From NCBI RefSeq assembly GCF_030445035.2, contig NC_080702.1, positions 27,539,548 through 27,603,547 of the forward strand: 64,000 nucleotides of DNA, written 5' to 3'. The notes beneath the pieces are model-generated. The model worked only from the letters and a program-made list of their open reading frames with translations. It searched no databases and had not been told where the DNA came from. The position numbers were made by a program, and so were the translations under genes. Positions 56,309 to 64,000 of this stretch are shown here, one piece after another; the first letter of the stretch is position 1, and each line of letters begins with the position of its first letter. This DNA comes from Dasypus novemcinctus. Lineage: Eukaryota > Chordata > Mammalia > Cingulata > Dasypodidae.

Positions 56309-56725
56309 AGGGAAGTAGGTGTGGCTCAAATGACAGAGCGTCCACCTACCATATAGGAGGTCCAGGTTTCAAATCCAGGGCCTCCTTGACCCGTGTGGTG
56401 AGCTGGCTGATGTGCGCAAGGAGTGCCGTGCCAGGCAGGGGTGTCCCCCACATAGGGGAGCCCCACACACAAGGCATGTGCCCCACAAGGAGGGCCACCC
56501 TGCGTGAAGAAAGCACAGCATGCGCAGGAGTGGTGCCACACACACAGCTGACACAGCAAGATGACGCAACAAAGAGAGACACAGATTCCTGGTGCCACTG
56601 AGAATACAAGTGGACACAGAAGAGCACACAGCGAATGGACACAGAGAGCAGACAACGGAGGTGGGGTGGGGAAGGTTTGGGAGGGAAGGGGAGAGAGATA
56701 AATAAAATAAATCTAAAAAAAAGGG
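56309..56725 (+). repeat. DAS-type SINE, diverged
   Basis: GTGTGGCTCAAATGACAGAG head and full body, with more substitutions than its neighbours. Confidence 0.88.
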
Positions 56726-57203
56726 GGAAAAATGAAAAAAATAGAAGACTACTGAATAAACCAAAAAGATGAGGGGGAACTGTTATGGAATGAGAAAGAC
56801 CCAGAGATAAATACTCAAATGCCCTGGACGGATCTTCTTTGGATCCTGACTCAAAAAAATAAACAGAAAACAATTTAGGGACAATGGGGAGACTTGAGTA
56901 TATGATCTGAGTATTTTTTATATTGAGGAATTGTTTTTTTATTTCATATGAAATTATTATGGACGTGAAAGTCTTATGTTAAAAAAGATGTTACATCCTC
57001 ATCAGTTAGAGGGGCATACCAAAATATTCATGAGTGAAGTGACGTAAAGTGAGATTGGCTTTAAAATCTTCCCGAAAAAATAAAGGCAAAAACTTGTCCA
57101 ATCGATAATTGTTGAAGACTGGGTATCAAAGTGTTCACCTTACCATTCTCTCTACTTTTGTATATACGGGAAGCAATCCGTGATAAAAAGTAAACCAGGA
57201 TAG
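56726..57203 (+). repeat. Old L1 3' end (L1MC/ME-like)
   Basis: TTAAAAAAGATGTTACATCC, GTTAGAGGGGCATACCAAAA, TATTCATGAGTGAAGTGACG, AAAGTGAGATTGGCTTTAAA, then TCTCTACTTTTGTATA. Confidence 0.7.
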
Positions 57204-57630
57204 CGAACTTGTCCCAGTGGTTAAGGCGTCCGCCTACCACATGGGAGGTCCAGGGTTCAAACCCCGGGCCTCCTTGACCCGTGTGCAGCTGGCCCATGCG
57301 CAGTGCTGATGCGCGCAAGGAGTGCCCTGCCACGCAGGGGTGTCCCCCGCGTAGGGGAGCCCCACACGCAAGGAGTGCACCCCATAAGGAGAGCCGCCCA
57401 GCGTGAAAAACGTGCAGCCGCCGAGGAGTGGGGCCGCACACACACAGAGCTGACTCAGCAAGATGACAAGAAGAGATACAGATTCCCAGTGCTGCTGACA
57501 AGAATGCAAATGGACACAGAAGAACACACAGCGAATGGACACAGAGAGCAGACAATGGGGGGGGGAGGGGGAGGGGAGAGAATTTAAAAAATAATAATAA
57601 AATAAATCTTTAAAAATAAATAAATAAAAT
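57204..57630 (+). repeat. DAS-type SINE, full length
   Basis: GCGAACTTGTCCCAGTGG head variant, complete body and tail. Confidence 0.9.
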
Positions 57631-57639
57631 AAAAATGGT

Positions 57640-58040
57640 AGGGGAAGCAGATGTGGCTCCGGCGACTGGGCTCCCGTCTACCATGTGGGAGGCCCTGGGT
57701 TTGATTCCGGGGGCCTCCTGGTGAAGGCAAGTTGGCCCGCACAGCAGAGAACTGGTGGCCTGCACCCATGGAGCGCTAACGGCCCGTGCCTGCGGACAGC
57801 TGGTGCAGCAAGATGACACAACAAAGGGAGAGGCAGAGGAGAGACAGCGAGAGACGCAGCAGACCGGGAGCTGAGGAGGCAGCTCAAGCAACTGAGTGCC
57901 GCTCTCCCACACCGGAGGTCCTGGGACCAGTTCCCAGTGCCTCCTAAAAGAGAAAGACGAGAAGACAAGACAAGCAGACACGGAAAGAACACAAAGCGAA
58001 TGGAGACGGGGGGGGGGGGGCTGTGGGGAGTGATTTTTTA
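57640..58040 (+). repeat. Dimeric tRNA-derived SINE variant
   Basis: First head GCAGATGTGGCTCCGGCGAC, second head GAGGCAGCTCAAGCAACTGA near 57870. Its middle (AAGTTGGCCCGCACAGC) differs from the common DAS body. Confidence 0.8.
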
Positions 58041-58048
58041 AAAATGAA

Positions 58049-58143
58049 GAGTAGCAGATATGGCTCAAGTGGTTGAGCACCTGCTTCCCACAAGGGAGGT
58101 CCCAGGTTCGGTCCCCGGTGCCTCCTAAAGACCAAAAAAAAAA
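58049..58143 (+). repeat. Short tRNA-only SINE
   Basis: AGATATGGCTCAAGTGGTTG head and CAGGTTCGGTCCCC B box. Confidence 0.78.
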
Positions 58144-58171
58144 CAACAAGCAGACAAATGGAAAAACCAAC

Positions 58172-58271
58172 TCAGGGGAGCCGGTGTGGCTCGGTGGTTG
58201 AGCGCCAGCTTCGCACATGCAAGGTCTGGAGTTCAATCCCTGGCCCTAGTACCTAAAAAAAAAAAAAAAAG
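58172..58271 (+). repeat. Short tRNA-only SINE
   Basis: GGTGTGGCTCGGTGGTTGAG head, GGAGTTCAATCCC B box, poly-A. Confidence 0.78.
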
Positions 58272-58997
58272 GTAGGAGAAGCTCATGGCTGCACAGTGTG
58301 GAACCAGCCTGTGCTCGAGGTGGGTTCCCGGCCCCATTCCAGAGGGACCTTACTGGGATGCCAGTGTATCGGGAGGCAGCCTGAAAGACTGGACAAGGAA
58401 AGGACGCTTCTCTCTGGCTCACCCTCCCAGAGCCCGCCCTGCAGGCAGAAGCGGTTTGTGGACAGCTAAAGCTGGGGTAAGGAACAATTAAGTCAAAGCA
58501 GCCTGGGGCAAAGGATATCCGTCTTTAAAACTTGCAGTAGGAAAACCTGGAAGGGGTGAAGTCTATCCCATAGGGAGTAGAGCAGACCTTCAGATCCCTG
58601 TAAGTAGGAAAGGGGGAGAATTCCTAAGACCAGAACAAGAGGCAGGCACTTCACTTTTGCCTTAGGTTGATCTGATAGGGCTAAACTCTGAACTACCACA
58701 CAGAGCCAACTAGCAAAGATTATGAAAGGGGTTGTATTGGTTTGTTTGTTTTTGCTAGCTCCTGACAGTAGAGGAAATTTCTGTACAAACTTAAGGAACA
58801 GACAGTTAAAATATTAAAATGCATAATTTATAACAAAAAATTACAAGGCAAAAAAGAAACAGGAAATGAGGGCCTATCCAAAGGAACAAGATAACCACTC
58901 AGAAACCATCAATGAAGACTGACAAAGACTTTAAAAAATAAATATTCTCAAGTATGCTCAAGGAGATAAAGGAGAACACTGAGAAAGAACTAAAGGA

Positions 58998-59412
58998 GGT
59001 GGCAGACTTGGCCCAGTGGTTAGGGCATCCGCCTACCACATGGGAGGTCCACGGTTCAAACCCTGGGCCTCCTTGACCCGTGTGGAGCTGGCCCATGTGC
59101 AGTGCTGATATGAACAAGGAGTGCCCTGCCACGCAGGGGTGTCCCCCGCGTAGGGGAGCCCCATGCACAAGGAGTGCGCCCCGTAAGGAGAGCCCACCCA
59201 GCGCAAAAGAAAGTGCAGCCTGCCCAGGAATGGTGCCGCACACACGGAGAGCTGACTCAACAAGATGACGTAACAAAAAGAAACACAGATTCCTGTGTCG
59301 CTGACAACAACAGAAGAGGACAAAGAAGATGCAGCAAATAGACACAGAGAACAGACAACTGGGGTGGAGGGGAGGGGAGAGAAATAAATAAATAAATCTT
59401 AAAAAAAAATAA
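58998..59412 (+). repeat. DAS-type SINE inside the L1
   Basis: Duplication AAGAACTAAAGGA on both sides; complete copy. Confidence 0.92.
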
Positions 59413-59974
59413 GAACTAAAGGAAATCAGGAAAACAGAGAATGAACACTGTGAGAATCTCAAAGGGACAGAAATTTTTAAAAGGGACCAACAGAACTATT
59501 GGAGTTGAAAACCAGGATAGTTGAAACGAAAAATACCCTAGAGGGTTTCACAGCAGATTGTGCAGCTGGCGGAAGAAAGAACCAGAGAACTCAAAGACAA
59601 GACCATTGAAATGATTCAGGCTGAGAATCAGAAAGAAAAAAAGAAGAAAAAAAAAATGAACAAGACCGATGGGACAGCAACAAGCTGCATTATATGCATT
59701 ATGGAAATTTCATAAAAAGAAGAGAGAGAGAAATGGGCAGAAAAAATTTTCAAAGAAATAATGGCAGAAAACTTCCTAAATTAACGAAAGATATACATAC
59801 GCCCAGTCAAGAAGCCCAGCGAACCCCCAACAGGGTAAGTTGAAGAGAACTACCCCCCAGATACACAATAGTCAAACTGTCAAATACCAGGGACAAAGAG
59901 AGAGTTCTGAAAGCTGCAAGAGAACAACAACATGTTATATACATGTCCCCATAAGATTAAGGGTTGCTTTCTCA

Positions 59975-60045
59975 CAGACAACCAGGGTGGGGAGGGGCAA
60001 GGGGAGAGAAATAAATAAATAAATCTTAAAAAAAAAAAAAGTGTT
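59975..60045 (+). repeat. 5'-truncated DAS-type SINE (tail only)
   Basis: Only the last 70 bases (ACAACCAGGGTGGGG ... (AAATA)n TCTTAAAAA) are present, within L1 sequence; the L1 text TTTCTCAC occurs on both sides. Confidence 0.75.
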
Positions 60046-60171
60046 GATTTCTCACCAGAAACATGGAGGCAAGAAAATAAGGGGACGAAATATTTAAATT
60101 GCTGACAGTAAACACTTGCCAACCAAGAATTTTATACCTGGCATTTTGTTTTTCAAGAATGAAGGAGAGAT

Positions 60172-60590
60172 CAGGAAGCAGACGTGGCTCAACTGATAGA
60201 GCGTCTGCCTACCACATGGGAGGTCCAGGGTTCAAACCCCGGGCTTCCTGACCCATGTGGAGCTGGCCCATGCACAGTGCTGATGCGCGCAAGGAGTGCC
60301 CTGCCACACAGGGGTGTTCCCTGTATAGGGGAGCCCCATGCACAAGGAGTGCGCCCCGTAAGGAGAGCCGCCCAGCGCAAAAAAAGCACTGGGAGTGGTG
60401 CCACACACACACGGAGAGCTGACGCAGCAAGATGACGCAACAAAAAGAAACACAGATTCCCAGTACCTGCCTGATAATACAAGCAGATGCAGAAGAACAC
60501 ACAGCGAGTGGACACAAGAGAGCAGACAATGGGGGGGGGGGAAGGGGAGAGAAATAAATAAATAAATAAATCTTTAAAAAAAAAACAATT
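60172..60590 (+). repeat. DAS-type SINE inside the L1
   Basis: Complete head and tail, with a small internal deletion near 60385. Confidence 0.9.
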
Positions 60591-61011
60591 TAGGAGAGAC
60601 GAAAGCATTCCCAGATAAACCAAGAGGGAGTTTATCACCAGGAGGCTTGCCTTAGAAACAACGCAATGCTAAAGGGAATTCTTCAGACAAAAAGGAAAGG
60701 ACACTAGACAGTAGTTCAAAGTGGCATAAAGAAATAAAGACCTGTGGTAAAGGTGACCATTTGGGTAATTAGGAATGCCGGTACTATTATGTAGTAATTT
60801 TTTGATAAGTAACTCCACTTTTCACTTCTTACAGGTTCTAAAAAGCAAAGTCATAAAACGTAATGATAAATCTATGGTTTTGAACATAAAATGTATGAAG
60901 AAAATTTGTACCTCAAAAATAAGAAATAAGAAGGGATTGAACACAGTATACTACAAAAAAAAAACAAACAGGCATTGAAAGAAGAATTGAGGAACAAAAA
61001 AAAGCATAGGA

Positions 61012-61335
61012 GGGAAGCGGCTGTGGCTCAGTCAGTTGGGCTCCTGCCTACCATATGGGAGGTCCTGGGTTCGCGTCCCAGGGCCTCCTTGTGAAGGCGG
61101 GCTCGCCCGCACGCTGCAGAGGTGGCCAGCCTGGGTGCTGTGGAGTGCTGCCCGGCCCGCAAGCCCCGTGGAATGCCACCGGCCCGCAAGTGCCACGGAG
61201 AGCCGACTCAGCAAGGTGATGCAACGAAAAGGGAGACAAGCAAAAACACAGAGAGAGCACAGCAAATGGACACAGAGAGCAGAGAGCAAGCAAGCCACAA
61301 GGGGAGGGAGGGATTAAAAAAAAAAAAAAAAGCAT
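61012..61335 (+). repeat. tRNA-derived SINE variant inside the L1
   Basis: Head GGCTGTGGCTCAGTCAGTTG and middle GGGCTCGCCCGCACGCTGC, the same subtype as 57.64 kb but monomeric. Duplication AAAAAAAAGCATAGGA. Confidence 0.85.
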
Positions 61336-62275
61336 AGGACTTACAAAAACCAAAGAGCAAAAGGGTAGAAGAAAGTTCTGTATTATCAGTAGTTACTTTA
61401 AAAGGTAAATGGGTTAAACTCTTCAGGCAAAAGGCAGAGACTGGCAGAATGGGTAAGAAAGCATGATACAGCTATATGCTGTTTACAAGAGACTCACCTT
61501 AAATTCAAAGACACAAGTAGGTTGGAGTGAAAGGATGGAAAAATATACGAGGCAAAGAGTAACCCAAAGAGAGCTGGGGTAGGTCTACTAATACCAGATA
61601 AAATATGTTGTAAGTCAAAAACTGTTACAAGAGGTAAAATCTATAATGATGAAGGGGTCAATTTAACAAGACATTTTCGGGCACCTAATGACCGTGCCCT
61701 AAAATATACAAAGCACATACTGACAGATTTGAGGGGAGAAAAGACAGTTTTGCATTAATAGTAGTAGGCTTCAATGCATCAATTGTAATCATGGATAGAT
61801 CATCTAGACAGATCGATAAGGATATAGAAGATTTAAATGATACTATAAATCAGCTAGACCTAGGACACACAATTAAAACACTTTACCCAATAGCAGCAGA
61901 AAAGACATTCTTCTCTAGTGCACGTCTCATCCTCAAGAAGAAACAGAAGAGTTAGTAGATCAAAAACAAATAAATAAATTGAATCAGCAATCAAAAGCTC
62001 CCAACAAAGAAAACTCCAGGATCAGATAGTTTCACAGGTGATTTTTATCAAACATTCAGAATTAACCCCAGTCCTGCTTAAGCTTTTTCAAAAAAATTGA
62101 GGAGGTATGAATACTCCCTAATTTGTTCTACGAGGCCAACATCACCTTAATATTTGAGCCAGATAAGGACACTACAAGAAAAAATTGGAGACCGATATGT
62201 TTATGAATATAAATGCAAAAACCTCAATAAAATACTAGCAAACCAAATCCAACAGCACATTAAAAGAATTTATAT

Positions 62276-63165
62276 AGGGGGCAGATATGGCTCAAGCGAT
62301 TGGGTGCCCACCTCCCACAGAGGAGGGCCTGGGTTCGGTTCCCAATGCCTTTTAAAGAACATGAACAGATGCTGCAATGCGCAGATGCTACAACCAGCAA
62401 GATGCGGTAAACAGCAAGACACTGCAACGAGCAGACACAGCAATGAGCAGATGCACAATGAGCCGACACTGCAACCAGCAGGGAGCAGAAGTGGCTCAAG
62501 AGCTTGGGCACTCACTTCCCACATGGGAGGTTTCAAGTGCCTCCTAAAGAAAATGAGCAGATGTGGAGAAAGTGGCCATGGTAGCTGCTGAGGGTAGAGA
62601 GAGGGAAGATGAGATATGATGTGGGGGCATTTTCAGGACTTGTAGTTGTCCTGGGTGGTACTGTAGGGACAGATGCTGGACATTGTGTGTCCTGCCATGG
62701 CCCACTGGGTGGACTGGGGAAGAGTGTAAACTACAATGTAAACCATTATCCATGCGGTGCAGCAGTGCTCCAAAATGTATTCACCAAATGCAATGAATGT
62801 GCCACAGTGATGAAAGAGGTTGTTGATGTGGGAGGAGTGGGGTGAGGAGGGTGGGGGGTATATGGGGACCTCATTTTTTAAAATGTAACATTTAAAATAT
62901 ATATAAAGAAGAAAAATAAAGAAAATGAGCAGACGCCACAACAAGATGTGGTAACCAGCAGACACCATAATGAGCAGATGCACAATGAACAGATGCTACA
63001 ACCAGCAGGGAGCAGAAGTGGCTCAAGTGGCTGGGCACTCCCTTTCCACATAGGAGGTCCTGGGTTTGGTTCCCAGTACCTCCTAAAGAAGATGAGCAGA
63101 CAATGAGCAGATAGACAAGGGAGCCATTGGTGGGCGGGGGATGGAGAGGGAATAAAAGAAAAATA
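62276..63165 (+). repeat. Compound SINE cluster splitting the L1 RT region
   Basis: tRNA-like heads near 62285 (CAGATATGGCTCAAGCGATT), 62488 and 63010 (AGAAGTGGCTCAAG), separated by (ATGAGCAGATGC)n-like spacer sequence. The cluster is itself interrupted at 62570-62925 by another repeat. Confidence 0.8.
62570..62925 (+). repeat. Xenarthran interspersed repeat nested in a SINE
   Basis: Same family and same extent as 30585-30930 (see there). The host text AAAATGAGCAGA occurs on both sides, indicating insertion into the SINE spacer. Confidence 0.75.
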
Positions 63166-63250
63166 ATTATATATCATGATCAAGTGGGATTTATCCCAGG
63201 TATGCAAGCATGATTCAACATAAATCAATTATGTAATACACTACATTAAA

Positions 63251-64000
63251 TAGGGAAGCTAGTTCACTGCTGGTAGGAATGAAAAATGTTGCGGGAGTGT
63301 ACTTTGTGAGCTAGAGCAAATGTACATCACTATTGCAGGATGCTGGGAATGTGGAGAAGCATGGGAAAAATACAACTGGAGTGACCTATGGACTGTGGTT
63401 AGCAGTAATAATATAATATTCTTGCATCTATGCCAAAGATGTACTGTGTTGATAATGGGGCAGTATGGAAAATGTGTGCCAAATATACACTACGGACATG
63501 GTACAATCAGATGATATTATCTTATGTGTAACAAAGGTTCCACCACAGTGTGGTGTGTTGATGGAGGGGTGGTTTTTTTGGGAATTCTGCACATGTGCAT
63601 GATTGTCTTAGAAGTTTGTAACTTCTGTCGTAAAAAAAAAATATGTTGAAAAAATAATAATAGGGTTGGTTCGGGAAAAAATACACTAAATGTAAGATAA
63701 AGAGTATAATTAGTACTAAGATTTTGACAATAGTCTTTCATAATTTGTAACAAATGTCTCACGACAATACAAGATGTTGGTGGCTGATTAATGGACGGGA
63801 CCCCTGTATGATGTTATGCATGTTTGCTTTGTTAAGTTCACAACTTTTACTATACACTTAATGCTTATATATGTTCATATATAAATGATATAAAGATAAT
63901 AATAATATAATAGGGTGGGTTGGGGGAAACTACTTTGGTTAGTAGTAATATTTTGACAATGCTCTTTAATCATAAGTTAAAAACGTTTAACAACAATGCA
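63251..64000 (+). repeat. L1-like 3' UTR with tandem units, continuing past the window
   Basis: At least two, probably three, diverged units of about 220-250 bp: ATTTTGACAATAGTC at 63721 and ATTTTGACAATGCTC near 63950; AGGGTTGGTTCGGG at 63662 and AGGGTGGGTTGGGG near 63912. Runs off the right edge. Confidence 0.6.

Larger units (their letters stand above)
58275..63250 (+). repeat. Old L1 element, 5' part to ORF2 RT region, broken up by SINEs
   Basis: Plus orientation. 58275-58980 is a probable 5' region. 59413-60780 reads like L1 ORF1 and the flanking segment (AACTATTGGAGTTGAAAACC; AATAGTCAAACTGTCAAATA; GAAACATGGAGGCAAGAAAA; AGGAAAGGACACTAGACAGT). 61440-62275 reads like ORF2 endonuclease to reverse transcriptase (CAAGAGACTCACCTTAAATT; GAGGCCAACATCACCTTAAT; ATACTAGCAAACCAAATCCA). 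The RT text stops at AAAAGAATT (62271) and resumes at about 63168 with ATCATGATCAAGTGGGATTT. It has many stops and frameshifts and five or more SINE insertions, so it is long dead. Confidence 0.8.

Noticed and set aside
53340-64000. Search for RGL3 N-terminal (RasGEF-N) exons
   Set aside because: No segment resembling the expected N-terminal text with splice sites; the region is nearly all repeats, so the exons are presumed beyond the window.

Overview
The window is nuclear DNA of a placental mammal. It has multi-exon genes with GT-AG introns, CpG islands, MIR/L2/L1 debris and many copies of a roughly 400-bp tRNA-derived SINE. The SINE has a Pol III A box (TGGCCCAGTGG) and B box (GGTTCAAACCC) and ends in an (AAATA)n/A-rich tail. 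I recognise it as the armadillo DAS-SINE type, so the source is most likely Dasypus or a close xenarthran. Gene order and orientation (RAB3D -, TMEM205 -, CCDC159 +, PLPPR2 +, SWSAP1 +, EPOR -, RGL3 -) match human 19p13.2.

Layout. 0-8.3 kb: RAB3D, minus strand, with its last exon off the left edge; its large intron holds a 2-kb degenerate telomere-like array and two minisatellites. 9.1-10.7 kb: TMEM205, minus, complete at 189 aa. 11.1-11.6 kb: CCAAT/GC-box promoter between TMEM205 and CCDC159. 14.0-16.5 kb: CCDC159, plus, with two GC-AG introns and three apparent frame breaks. 16.8-24.9 kb: PLPPR2, plus, complete at 343 aa, plus an alternative splice frame giving a longer C-terminus. 25-31 kb: intergenic repeats. 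31.2-32.5 kb: SWSAP1, plus. 34.36-39.36 kb: EPOR, minus, eight exons, about 509 aa. 39.6-44.3 kb: repeat-rich intergenic DNA. 44.34-53.84 kb: the 3' two-thirds of RGL3, minus, ending in a Ras-association domain. 53.9-64 kb: almost only repeats, dominated by an old L1 invaded by several SINEs; the RGL3 N-terminal exons are presumably beyond the right edge.

The genes are a conserved syntenic block and not a pathway. They cover secretory vesicle traffic (RAB3D), a membrane protein (TMEM205), a coiled-coil protein (CCDC159), a phospholipid-phosphatase-like membrane protein (PLPPR2), homologous recombination (SWSAP1), erythropoietin signalling (EPOR) and Ral activation (RGL3).

I found no new enzymatic or defence system. 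The most unusual content is six tandem arrays inside introns of four genes (including the higher-order telomere-like array and two arrays sharing an inverted core), the dual-frame 3' end of PLPPR2, and the irregular CCDC159 gene. All exon calls were made by eye from splice consensus, frame continuity and remembered human orthologues; no alignment or database search was run.
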